Below are positions 1 to 9,277 of a stretch of 64,000 bases of DNA, in pieces. The notes under the pieces are model-generated. The model did no database searches, had not been told where the DNA came from, and was given only the letters and a program-made list of their open reading frames with translations. The stretch is taken from positions 310,001 to 374,000 of the forward strand of contig JBCAXA010000001.1 of NCBI GenBank assembly GCA_038534295.1. The letters are read 5' to 3'. A program made the position numbers and the translations under genes. Position 1 is the stretch's first letter. Each line of letters begins with the position of its first letter. The stretch comes from JBCAXA01 sp038534295 (GTDB taxonomy: Bacteria; Pseudomonadota; Gammaproteobacteria; Steroidobacterales; Woeseiaceae).

Positions 1-1
1 T

Positions 2-628
2 GCCGGCGGTCATCGACTGCACGGCGAAGCCGGCGCGCAGCTCGAGTTTCTCAGAGGTCTCGGCCTGTCGCTCGCCGAGCTCGGTAACCCAGAAGTCAAC
101 GAACTCATGCACAACGCCGGCCAGGCGCTGCGCGAGTTCATCATCGGCACGATGGACCTGCTGCAGACTCGAGCGTCGCTCAAAAATGCGTTCCGACTCG
201 AGCAAACGACCATCCAGGCCGGCACGAACAACCCGTTGAAGTTCTCAGCAAACGTCAATGACGCGATTCGCAATTTGCTGACCAACAATTCGCGGCAGTA
301 CGCACCTACGGTAGAGACAGTGCGCGGCGTGTGTCGCGACATCAAAGTACACGAAGAAGCACTATCGCACGCAGCACGCGCGGCCTTTGACGAGTTTATT
401 GAACGGCTCGAGCCCGAAGAACTGTCGCAACGCTTTGATGCCTCGCTGAAACGCGGCTCGGTGTTCAGCTCCAGCCGCAAGGCCAAATATTGGGACTTGT
501 ACGCCGAGCTTTACGAAGTCATCACGCAACGCAACAACGGGCAGTTCCCGCACACGTTCTCCGAAGACTTCGTGAAAGCCTACGAAGAGTACCGTAAGGC
601 CGCCAATCGTCGACTTGGCGACGACTAG
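2..628 (+). CDS. tagH: Type VI secretion FHA-domain protein TagH, C-terminal part (5' truncated by window)
   Basis: The reading frame is open from base 2 with no start codon of its own, giving 208 residues that end at a TAG. The translated part matches what I know of the C-terminal TagH/ImpI domain of type VI secretion FHA proteins: a short FLRGLGL-type segment near the start, a helical segment with NNPLKFS, and a terminal stretch rich in aromatic and acidic residues. The N-terminal FHA domain, which binds phosphothreonine in the threonine-phosphorylation pathway of T6SS, would lie outside the window. The next gene is on the other strand, so this is probably the right-hand end of a T6SS cluster. 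The family call rests on pattern recognition only. Confidence 0.75.
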   Translation, partial: AGGHRLHGEAGAQLEFLRGLGLSLAELGNPEVNELMHNAGQALREFIIGTMDLLQTRASLKNAFRLEQTTIQAGTNNPLKFSANVNDAIRNLLTNNSRQYAPTVETVRGVCRDIKVHEEALSHAARAAFDEFIERLEPEELSQRFDASLKRGSVFSSSRKAKYWDLYAELYEVITQRNNGQFPHTFSEDFVKAYEEYRKAANRRLGDD

Positions 629-649
629 CGCCAGCGCTGTCGACGGCGC

Positions 650-1063
650 TTACGCCGCGGCCAGCGCGAACACGGCACGGGTCAGCATCGCCCACAGACA
701 GACGGCGGACAGCACGTAGAGTCCAAAGCGCACGAGCACGATGTTTACCGTGCAATGGACGAGGCTGTGCAGCGCCCGAAAGCCGACGAAACCCCACGCC
801 AACCAGACATCCACGGCGCCATACTCCGCGTGCAGCATGGCGTACAGACACAACCCATAAAAAAGAATCGGCAGCTCGGCCAGATTGGCGAAATTGCGTG
901 GCGGCAGCAGCACGGCAGCGGGCGCGTCGGTAGGCACGCCCAGCGCGTATGTTTGTGGCGCGCGACCAACGGCCGCCATCCACGCCAAACGGCGTACGTA
1001 GAGATATGCCCAGACCACGAACGTCAGCCCCATCATCGCCAGAAACGGCCCTTCAATCCCCAT
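650..1063 (-). CDS. MAPEG family integral membrane protein
   Basis: This 137-residue membrane protein has four hydrophobic segments (about residues 3-22, 55-75, 80-100 and 108-135). It carries the MAPEG-like pattern PPRNFANLAELPILFY followed by a conserved aromatic/Arg-rich stretch (FVGFRALHSLVH). Bacterial MAPEG proteins are inner-membrane relatives of eicosanoid and glutathione-metabolising enzymes; the substrate here is unknown. A longer frame starts at 1105, but its 14 extra residues are polar and lack a ribosome binding site. The ATG at 1063 is preceded by a G-rich stretch and gives the usual family start just before the first membrane helix. It converges on the T6SS gene, with 21 bases between the stops. 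Confidence 0.8.
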   Translation of the reverse strand: MGIEGPFLAMMGLTFVVWAYLYVRRLAWMAAVGRAPQTYALGVPTDAPAAVLLPPRNFANLAELPILFYGLCLYAMLHAEYGAVDVWLAWGFVGFRALHSLVHCTVNIVLVRFGLYVLSAVCLWAMLTRAVFALAAA

Positions 1064-1300
1064 TTTTGCGCCCCGTGACGTCCCCCGTCCGCTCGAGCAT
1101 GCCACGAACGTTGCGATCTAGACGCCGCACACAGCACTTGTCTGGAAACTGAACATATACTGGGCGTTCGCGGATCGCGCTTGAAATGCTGCCTCGCAGC
1201 AAAAATAGTGGCAGTGCAGGCACGAATGCGCGCGGCGATTGTCGGATGGGATGCCGGACGCTAGCGCCGCAGCGCGCCGCAATGGACGAGGACTTAAGGC
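1064..1300. other. Intergenic region between divergent MAPEG and sORF/mltF genes
   Basis: This is part of the only gap over 300 bases in the window (1064-1429). It contains a good -10-like hexamer, TATACT, at 1156-1161 on the plus strand, but no convincing -35 box 16-18 bases before it. A 5-bp hairpin (GCTGC-CTC-GCAGC, about 1190-1202) is followed by As on the plus strand, so it is not a terminator in that direction. I see no other structure. A small RNA cannot be excluded. Confidence 0.35.
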
Positions 1301-1423
1301 ATGCAGACCAACAAAAACACCAACTGGCTGCACGACATCACGGGCGGTGACTGCACCGCGCTTGGGCACGTTTCCGGCCGCGACTCATTTTCCGGACGCA
1401 CGAGCACCGCTTGCGGACGCTGA
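1301..1423 (+). CDS. Possible 40-residue small ORF upstream of mltF
   Basis: An ATG at 1301 is preceded by GAGGA at 1288-1292 (8-base spacing), one of the better Shine-Dalgarno sequences in this stretch. It opens a 40-codon frame ending in TGA at 1421-1423, only 6 bases before the mltF ATG. The peptide (starting MQTNKNTNWLHDITGGD) is hydrophilic, has two Cys, and lacks a signal peptide or membrane segment. I recognise no family. It could be a leader peptide coupled to mltF translation, a real small protein, or chance. The mltF start itself has a poor ribosome binding site, which would fit coupling. Confidence 0.35.
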   Translation: MQTNKNTNWLHDITGGDCTALGHVSGRDSFSGRTSTACGR

Positions 1424-1429
1424 GCTGTG

Positions 1430-2851
1430 ATGGGTCGTGTCGCGCTGCTGCTGGCTGTCGCGTGTCTCGGGACGTGTTCTGAGGCACCGGACTGGCTCGA
1501 CCACGTCAAAGCAACCGGCAAGCTGGTCGTCGTAACCCGCAACTCACCAACGACGTACTACTTGGGTCACGACACCGAGCCCACCGGGCCTGATTACGAT
1601 CTCGTGCGGCGCTTCGCCGACAGCTTGGGCGTTACGCTCGACATACAGCCGCGCGATTCGCTTGAAGCGCTTTTTTCAGCCGTCGCCAACGGCGACGCTC
1701 ACATGGCCGCGGCCGGCTTGTCCATCACCGACCGTCGGCAGAGCCGATTGACCTTCTCCGAGCCCTACCAGCAGGTGCGCCAGCAGCTCGTTTACAAGCT
1801 CGGCACCGGCAGACCCCGGTCGGTCGAAGAGATATTTGGCCGCGACATTGTCGTACTGCGCGGCTCGTCGCACGCTGAAACCTTGCGTCAGATCAAGGCC
1901 GATCACCCGCGGCTCACTTGGCGCGAGGTCGATCGCAAAGAGGTGGGGGACTTGCTCGCTGAGGTCGCCGCCGGCAGCATCGAGCTGACGGTGGCCGATT
2001 CCAATGAATTCGACGTTCACCGTAACTTCCTCCCCGAAATTAGAGTGGCCTTCGACTTGGGTGTTGACGATGCGCTCGCGTTTGCGTTCGCCAAGGATCA
2101 CAGTCGCAACCTGACCACCGAAGCCGACCGCTTTCTGGCTCGCGTTCGGCGCGACGGTCGACTGGCCCGCATCCAGGATCGCTACTACGGCCACACCGAC
2201 GAACTCGATTACGTCGGCACACGTTCATTCATCCGCCACGTCGACAAACGCCTGCCCAAGTACCAGGACTGGTTTCGCGAGGCGGCCGCGCAAAACGAAC
2301 TCGATTGGCGGCTACTGGCCGCGGTGGGCTACCAGGAGTCGCACTGGCGGGAGCGAGCCGTATCACCCACCGGCGTACGCGGCATCATGATGCTCACGGA
2401 GGCAACCGCCGACTATCTCGACATCGCCGACCGCGAAGATCCGCGCTCGAGCATTTTCGGTGCCGCACGTTTTCTGGCGCGACTCAAAGAACGCTTACCG
2501 GATACGATCCGCGAGCCGGATCTTACGTGGATGGCACTCGCCGCGTACAACGTCGGCTTCTACCACCTGCGCGACGCCCGCGCGATCGTCGAACTCGGTG
2601 GCGGCAATCCGGACGTGTGGATCGAAGTCCGTGAAGCGCTGCCGCTGCTCGCGCAAAAAAAATGGTACAGCCGCGTCAAGTACGGCTATGCCCGCGGCTG
2701 GGAGCCGGTGCGGTATGTCGAGAACATTCGCTCGTACGCCTCGATTCTGCGCTGGCTGACCGCCGAGCGCGAACGCGCCATCGATCCTGCGGCGGATGAC
2801 CCAAAGCTGTCGGTGCCCGCCGCCGCCGAGCTCAGTGACGTCGCGCCCTGA
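1430..2851 (+). CDS. mltF: Membrane-bound lytic murein transglycosylase F
   Basis: MltF cleaves the MurNAc-GlcNAc bond of peptidoglycan, forming 1,6-anhydromuropeptides. The 473-residue protein has an N-terminal export signal (about residues 1-19), a periplasmic solute-binding-like domain (about 30-255) and a C-terminal SLT goose-type lysozyme domain (about 280-430). The catalytic Glu lies in GYQESHW (about residue 303), followed by the family pattern SPTGVRGIMMLT and later the AYNVG motif. Length fits the family (E. coli MltF is just over 500 residues). A GTG at 1427 directly precedes the ATG at 1430; I use the ATG. The lipobox is weak (LGTC), so lipidation is uncertain. The 3' end overlaps convergent tadA by 20 bases, and mltF-tadA adjacency is also seen in E. 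coli. Confidence 0.93.
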   Translation: MGRVALLLAVACLGTCSEAPDWLDHVKATGKLVVVTRNSPTTYYLGHDTEPTGPDYDLVRRFADSLGVTLDIQPRDSLEALFSAVANGDAHMAAAGLSITDRRQSRLTFSEPYQQVRQQLVYKLGTGRPRSVEEIFGRDIVVLRGSSHAETLRQIKADHPRLTWREVDRKEVGDLLAEVAAGSIELTVADSNEFDVHRNFLPEIRVAFDLGVDDALAFAFAKDHSRNLTTEADRFLARVRRDGRLARIQDRYYGHTDELDYVGTRSFIRHVDKRLPKYQDWFREAAAQNELDWRLLAAVGYQESHWRERAVSPTGVRGIMMLTEATADYLDIADREDPRSSIFGAARFLARLKERLPDTIREPDLTWMALAAYNVGFYHLRDARAIVELGGGNPDVWIEVREALPLLAQKKWYSRVKYGYARGWEPVRYVENIRSYASILRWLTAERERAIDPAADDPKLSVPAAAELSDVAP

Positions 2852-3290
2852 AGAACGCCCGCAATAGCTCCGCGCAAGGTTCCGCGAGAACGCCGCGAGC
2901 AACCTCGAAACGATGCGGCAACGCAGCACCCAAAAGGTCGACCGCCCCGCCCAGTGCGCCGGTTTTTGGATCGTCGGCCGCGTAGACGACGCGCGCGACC
3001 CGCGCATGCAGCATCGCGCCGACGCACATCGGGCACGGTTCTAGCGTTACGTACAGCGTCGTATCGGGCAATCGATAATTGCCGAGCGACCGTGCGGCCG
3101 CGCGCAATACTCGAATTTCGGCGTGTGCCGTCGGATCCTGGTCGGCAATCGGTCGATTGTGGGCCCTAGCGATCAACGCGCCGTCTTTGACCAACACGGC
3201 GCCGACCGGCACTTCACCGGCCGCGCCGGCCGCCCGCGCCTCGGCAAGCGCCATCTGCATGAAGGCGAGATCGCGCGCGGGGTCGGTCAC
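2832..3290 (-). CDS. tadA: tRNA-specific adenosine deaminase TadA
   Basis: TadA deaminates A34 of tRNA-Arg(ACG) to inosine in the cytoplasm and is usually essential. The 152-residue protein carries both zinc/catalytic motifs of the cytidine/deoxycytidylate deaminase fold: HAE at residues 56-58 (zinc His and proton-shuttle Glu) and PCPMC at 85-89 (two zinc Cys). The phrases EVPVGAV and ALGGAVDLL are typical of the family. The ATG at 3290 gives the normal length. Its end overlaps mltF on the opposite strand, and guaA follows in the same direction after about 50 bases. Confidence 0.95.
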   Translation of the reverse strand: MTDPARDLAFMQMALAEARAAGAAGEVPVGAVLVKDGALIARAHNRPIADQDPTAHAEIRVLRAAARSLGNYRLPDTTLYVTLEPCPMCVGAMLHARVARVVYAADDPKTGALGGAVDLLGAALPHRFEVARGVLAEPCAELLRAFFRARRH

Positions 3291-3342
3291 AGCGCCAGGT
3301 CGCGAGACTGTCGACGCGACCGCCGTAGGTCCGTTGCCGTGC

Positions 3343-4931
<1,589 letters not shown>

Positions 4932-4935
<4 letters not shown>

Positions 4936-6392
4936 TTGCTGCGGTAGTTCGGCGCTTCTTTGGTGATCGCAACGTCGTGGACGTGGCTTTCGCGCACGCC
5001 CGCGGTGGTGATGCGAACGAACGACGGTTTGGTGCGCAACTCGTCAATGGTCTGACAGCCGGTGTAGCCCATCGCGGCGCGCAGGCCGCCGACCAGCTGA
5101 TGGACGATCGCAACTAGGCTGCCTTTGTACGGCACCCTCCCCTCGATGCCTTCCGGCACGAGTTTCTCGAGCTGCTCGGTCGCGTCCTGGAAATAGCGAT
5201 CGGATGAGCCTTGCGCCATCGCACCCAACGACCCCATGCCGCGATACGATTTATACGAGCGACCTTGGAAAAGCTCGACTTCGCCGGGCGACTCTTCAGT
5301 GCCGGCGAACAAACCGCCAATCATCGTCGTAAACGCGCCGGCGGCGAGTGCTTTGGCGATATCGCCGGAGTACCGAATGCCGCCGTCGGCGATCAATGGA
5401 ACACCGGTGCCCTCGAGCTCGCCGGCGACCTCAGCAACCGCAGAGATCTGCGGCACGCCGACACCGGCAACGACGCGTGTCGTGCAGATCGACCCAGGGC
5501 CGATCCCGACTTTGACGGCATTCGCGCCCGCATCGACCAATGCGCGCGCCGCTGCGCCAGTCACGATGTTGCCGGCGATGATCTGTAAATCCGGATATTC
5601 GCTGCGAATGCGCCGCACACGTGCCAACACGTTCTCGGAGAACCCATGCGAGGTATCGACGACGATGACATCGACGCCGGCGGCCACCAGCGCAGCAACC
5701 CGTTCGTCGGTATCCTGGCCCGTTCCGACTGCTGCGCCGACGCGCAACGCACCGCGGTCGTCCTTCGACGCCATCGGAAAGTCTTGCGCCTTCTGGAAGT
5801 CTTTCGCGGTGATCATGCCGCGGAGCTCGAAACCCTCGCCGACGACCAACACTTTCTCGATGCGGTGCTGGTGCAGCAGCGCCAACACTTCGTCTTTGCT
5901 GGCGCCTTCGCGCACGGTTACCAATCTGTCCTGCGGTGTCATTACCGACGCGACGGGCGCATCGAGCTGTGTTTCGAACCTAAGATCGCGATGCGTAACG
6001 ATACCCAGCGTCTCGGCATCGTCGACAACCGGCACCCCGGAAATACCTTTACGACGGGTCAGTTCGACGACTTCGCGAATGGTCGTGTCGGGGGTGACGG
6101 TGATCGGGTTTGACACAACGCCGCTTTCGTAGATTTTGACCGCCGCGACCTGTTTCGCCTGCAGCGTGACACTCATGTTCTTATGAATGACACCGAGACC
6201 GCCCTCCTGCGCGAGCGCAATAGCGGTTCGTGACTCGGTGACCGTATCCATGGCGGCGGACAGCAACGGAATGTTGATTCGAATATCGGTCGTCAGTTTT
6301 GTCGCGAGTTCCACCTCGCGCGGCAGAACGTCTGAGTAACCGGGCTGCAACAGGACATCGTCGAAGGTCAGCGCTTCGCTAGCGATCCGCAT
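4932..6392 (-). CDS. guaB: Inosine-5'-monophosphate dehydrogenase
   Basis: GuaB oxidises IMP to XMP with NAD+, the committed step to GMP. I start at the ATG at 6392 because it gives the standard family N-terminus MRIASEALTFDDVLL and 486 residues; upstream in-frame starts at 6419 and 6503 add sequence unlike the family and run into the xseA promoter. Two CBS domains occupy about residues 90-205. The catalytic Cys303 lies in GPGSICTTRVV, and the flap region contains YRGMGSLGAM. The gene is divergent from xseA, with 101 bases between start codons, as in E. coli. No clear Shine-Dalgarno sequence precedes this start. Confidence 0.96.
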
Positions 6393-6481
6393 CGGGTCGG
6401 GTTCCGGGGGCAAGGGCATCGGGAAACCGCGTAGTGTACCGCTGTAGCCGTTGTCGGGTAAACGGCGCTGAGCGCAGCGTC

Positions 6482-6487
6482 TATACT
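6482..6487 (+). promoter_or_regulatory. Candidate -10 box of xseA, placed for a leaderless transcript
   Basis: TATACT (5 of 6 bases match the consensus TATAAT) ends 6 bases before the A of the xseA ATG at 6494. Transcription starting about 7 bases downstream of the box would begin at the start codon. No Shine-Dalgarno-like purine run precedes the ATG. I could not find a -35 box at 16-18 bases. Confidence 0.4.
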
Positions 6488-6493
6488 CCGCCA

Positions 6494-7849
6494 ATGAGCA
6501 CACCTCCGAGCCTGGATACCAGCACCGTCTACAGCGTCAGCGAAGTCAACCAGCTTGCGCGCGCCGCGCTGGAATCGTCGCTCGGCGTTTGTGCGGTTGT
6601 CGGCGAAATATCCAATCTCGCCCGACCGGCGTCCGGCCACGTCTACTTCAGCTTGAAGGACACCGATGCGCAACTGCGCTGCGCGTTTTTTCGGCAGCGG
6701 CAACGCGGTCTCGACTTTCGTCCGGAGAATGGCGACGAAGTGATCGCGATTGGTCGGGTCAGCCTGTACGAGCCGCGCGGCGACTATCAGCTCATCGTCG
6801 ATCGCCTGCAGATGGCCGGCAGCGGCGCGCTGCAGAAGCGTTTTGAAGCACTGCGCGCACGGCTCGATAAAGAGGGTCTGTTCGCGATGGACCGCAAACG
6901 CGAACCGCCAGCTTTGCCGCGCCGTATTGGGGTCGTCACCTCGCCGAGCGGTGCGGCGATTCGGGACGTTCTCAAAGTGCTGGCGCGACGTTTCCCGGCA
7001 ATCCCGGTGCGCATCTATCCAAGCGCGGTGCAAGGCGACGCAGCCGCCGGCGAGCTCGCAGCGGCGTTTGCGCGCATCGGCGAACGTGCCGATGTTGACG
7101 TTGTCATCGTGGCCCGTGGCGGTGGCTCGCTTGAAGACCTTTGGCCATTCAACGAAGAAGCCGTCGTGCGTGCCATCGCGGCCTGCCCGATTCCGGTCAT
7201 TAGCGGCGTCGGTCACGAGACCGATGTGACGTTGGCCGATTTGGTCGCTGACGTGCGCGCACCGACGCCGTCCGGCGCCGCGGAGATCGCCGTACCGGAC
7301 TGGCGGACCTTCGTCGAGCGCAGCCGCCGCGCCGAACGCCATCTCGCGACCGGGCTGGCGCGGCGCCTGGAGCGCTACGCGCAGCGCCTCGACGTGGCGG
7401 TCCGCAGCGTTGCAGCCCACAGCCCGACGCAAATCCTGAAGCTTCGCCGCGAGCGTCTCGCGGTGCTCGATCTAAGGCTCGGCAACGCGTTAACCGGTCG
7501 GCTGCGAAGCGCCGCTGACCGCACGAGCCGAGCCAATGAGCGACTGACCGCGGCGTCACCAAGGCGTTTGCTGGATGAGCGCCGCGCGAGCCTGATCGGC
7601 TGTGAAGCGCGTTTGCCGGGGCTGATCGACACGGCGCTTGCAGCGCGTAGCCGTCGACTGGCCATCGCGGCCAAAACCCTAGATACCGTGAGCCCGCTGG
7701 CGACGCTCGGTCGCGGCTACGCGCTCGTGACCGATCCGTCTACCGGGCAGGTGTTACGCGATGCCGCAGACGTAGCAAGCGGCCAAGCCTTGGCCATTCG
7801 ATTGGCGCGCGGCCGTTTGCGGGCGATCGCTGACGGTACCGATGAATAA
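6494..7849 (+). CDS. xseA: Exodeoxyribonuclease VII large subunit
   Basis: XseA is the catalytic large subunit of exonuclease VII, which degrades single-stranded DNA to oligonucleotides with the small subunit XseB (not in this window). The 451-residue protein begins with an OB-fold (about residues 12-105, VYSVSEVNQLARAALE then GEISNLARP), followed by the catalytic domain with GVVTSPSGAAIRD and the RGGGSLEDLW motif, then a long coiled-coil region and a C-terminal TLGRGYALV segment. The ATG at 6494 gives the family N-terminus; the in-frame ATG at 6434 would overlap the promoter region. It overlaps the following peptidase gene by 8 bases. Confidence 0.96.
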   Translation: MSTPPSLDTSTVYSVSEVNQLARAALESSLGVCAVVGEISNLARPASGHVYFSLKDTDAQLRCAFFRQRQRGLDFRPENGDEVIAIGRVSLYEPRGDYQLIVDRLQMAGSGALQKRFEALRARLDKEGLFAMDRKREPPALPRRIGVVTSPSGAAIRDVLKVLARRFPAIPVRIYPSAVQGDAAAGELAAAFARIGERADVDVVIVARGGGSLEDLWPFNEEAVVRAIAACPIPVISGVGHETDVTLADLVADVRAPTPSGAAEIAVPDWRTFVERSRRAERHLATGLARRLERYAQRLDVAVRSVAAHSPTQILKLRRERLAVLDLRLGNALTGRLRSAADRTSRANERLTAASPRRLLDERRASLIGCEARLPGLIDTALAARSRRLAIAAKTLDTVSPLATLGRGYALVTDPSTGQVLRDAADVASGQALAIRLARGRLRAIADGTDE

Positions 7850-8633
7850 CGCGATCACCGCAGCGCTGTTACTAACCAGCACCATCGCGTCGGCCGACCT
7901 GCCCCAGGAAGCACGGGTGCCCGGTGGGCTTGCCGTCGTGGCCGTCGCCAACCCAGCGTCGGTGGTGACAGTGGACGGGCGCCGGCAACCGGTGCTCACC
8001 GTGAATGGCGAGCATCACGCCGTCATCGGCATTCCGCTGTCGGCCACGAACGAAGTCGGTGTTGCGATCGACGGCAACACGGTAACGCTAGCGCTTGCCG
8101 ATGCCGGCTATCGCGAACAACACATCACCATTGAGCGCCAGGACTACGTGACGCCTTCGGAACACCAGCTCGCTCGCTACCGGCGCGAACGGGCCGCGCT
8201 GGACGCCGCGATAAACCGGTTCTCGGTCCGTAAGCCGTTACGCTGGCCATGGCCGGCACCTGTCGTCGGCCGCCAAAGCGACTCGTTCGGCGCACGGCGA
8301 TTCTTCAATGGCGAACCGCGACGGCCACACAGCGGTATGGACATTACCGCGGCGAGCGGCACGCCGATTGTCGCGCCAACAGCCGGTGAAGTCGTGTTGG
8401 TCGACGACCTTTTCTTCAACGGCAACACCGTCGTCGTCGATCACGGCAATGGCGTTGTGTCGCTGTATTGCCATTTGAGCGCCACCGACGTCGCAGTCGG
8501 TGATGCGATCGATCGCGGTCAGACGCTAGGTAGGGTTGGAGCTACCGGCCGAGTGACCGGTGCGCACCTGCATTGATCGGTTTACGTCGGCGGTACCGCC
8601 GTTGATCCGACGCTGGTGCTTGCCTCTCAGTGA
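7842..8633 (+). pseudogene. M23 peptidase (LytM-type) with an in-frame TGA at the conserved Trp codon
   Basis: This is an exported zinc endopeptidase of the M23/LytM type that would cut peptidoglycan cross-links. Residues 1-18 look like a signal peptide. The C-terminal domain (about 145-244) has HSGMD (zinc ligands His163 and Asp167), VVDHGNGVVSLYCH and the HLH motif (His242, and zinc ligand His244). The frame stops at TGA 8574-8576, immediately after HLH, exactly where the family has Trp (HLHW). Reading through, the same frame continues for 18 more residues (SVYVGGTAVDPTLVLAS...) to a TGA at 8631-8633, which is the normal family end. So one TGG-to-TGA change, or a base error, removes the last strand. 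All zinc ligands remain, but folding is doubtful. The start overlaps the end of xseA by 8 bases. Confidence 0.85.
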
Positions 8634-9190
8634 TCGTAAGCGAGCGGCCGATCGTGGCGCTCAAACCAGCCGTCGCCGAGCGGTTCGAACACATGACACG
8701 CCGTCATTTCGCCGCCGTAGATATGAATCGACACCGCTGGACTGCGCTCACAAGGATTGGCAATGAGGTGGTACTCATACGGCGGGATCAAACAACCCGC
8801 GCTCCCGACGCCCGCTTCATACGAGTTGCGCTTCTCGAATCGAAAGCGGTTGTGGTTGGCATCGATACCGGTCAGTTCGTACTGCTCGACATCAATCGAG
8901 CCAGCCCAGACACCTTCGACACACCACATGCCGGCGTGATCGTGGATCGCGGTTGACTGGCACGGGCCCCACGTCATGGCGACGATCGAATAGCCGAGCT
9001 CGGTGTCGCGCTTCAGCAGCCGCCGCGCATAGTGACCCTCGACCGGCGCCAGCACGTGCGCCGGAATCTCGAGCTCGTGGCCGCGAATCATGCGGCAAAG
9101 ATTGGCTTTGATGTTGTCGACCGTGGCCTCGACGTCTGTCATTCGCACCGATTCCTCGATCAGCTCGATCAGTGGCTCGATCCCGCGCAT
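8627..9190 (-). CDS. Cysteine dioxygenase type I
   Basis: Cysteine dioxygenase is a cytoplasmic non-haem iron enzyme that oxidises L-cysteine to cysteine sulfinate. The 187-residue cupin has the three iron His ligands: His83 and His85 in AIHDH and His141 in PYEYH. By my alignment from memory with the mammalian enzyme, Arg56 sits where the substrate-carboxylate Arg is (YAR), Cys90 sits at the position of the Cys of the Cys-Tyr cofactor, and Tyr158 (IHIYGG) at the position of its Tyr. This favours a true cysteine dioxygenase over 3-mercaptopropionate dioxygenase. Its end overlaps the read-through part of the M23 gene, and a MetX-family gene lies 87 bases upstream on the same strand. Confidence 0.88.
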   Translation of the reverse strand: MRGIEPLIELIEESVRMTDVEATVDNIKANLCRMIRGHELEIPAHVLAPVEGHYARRLLKRDTELGYSIVAMTWGPCQSTAIHDHAGMWCVEGVWAGSIDVEQYELTGIDANHNRFRFEKRNSYEAGVGSAGCLIPPYEYHLIANPCERSPAVSIHIYGGEMTACHVFEPLGDGWFERHDRPLAYDH

Positions 9191-9250
9191 ACCAGATATA
9201 ACCCCATAGAATATAGATATTACGAATGGGTATAGTTTAGCCCAGCCGAG
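9191..9250 (-). promoter_or_regulatory. AT-rich upstream region of the cysteine dioxygenase gene with imperfect inverted repeats
   Basis: This 60-base stretch is strikingly AT-rich against its GC-rich surroundings. On the plus strand it contains AACCCCAT and ATGGGTAT as imperfect inverted arms about 17 bases apart, with AATAT-AG-ATATT between them. Several -10-like words occur (TTATAT, TATATT on the minus strand), but none has a clear -35 partner. It probably holds the dioxygenase promoter and may hold an operator. No regulator gene is adjacent. Confidence 0.4.
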
Positions 9251-9277
9251 CGCCGTCAGCAGGACGTAATGCGCGCG

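Noticed and set aside
1190..1202. Hairpin GCTGC-CTC-GCAGC as a terminator
   Set aside because: The adjacent A-run is on the wrong side for either transcript.
6393..6503. Longer guaB start giving 523 residues
   Set aside because: The added 37 residues are unlike the family and overlap the divergent xseA promoter and start.
6494..7849. Long antisense frames across xseA, bamB, gdhB and others
   Set aside because: They mirror the third-position GC bias of the real genes, lack ribosome sites and match no family.
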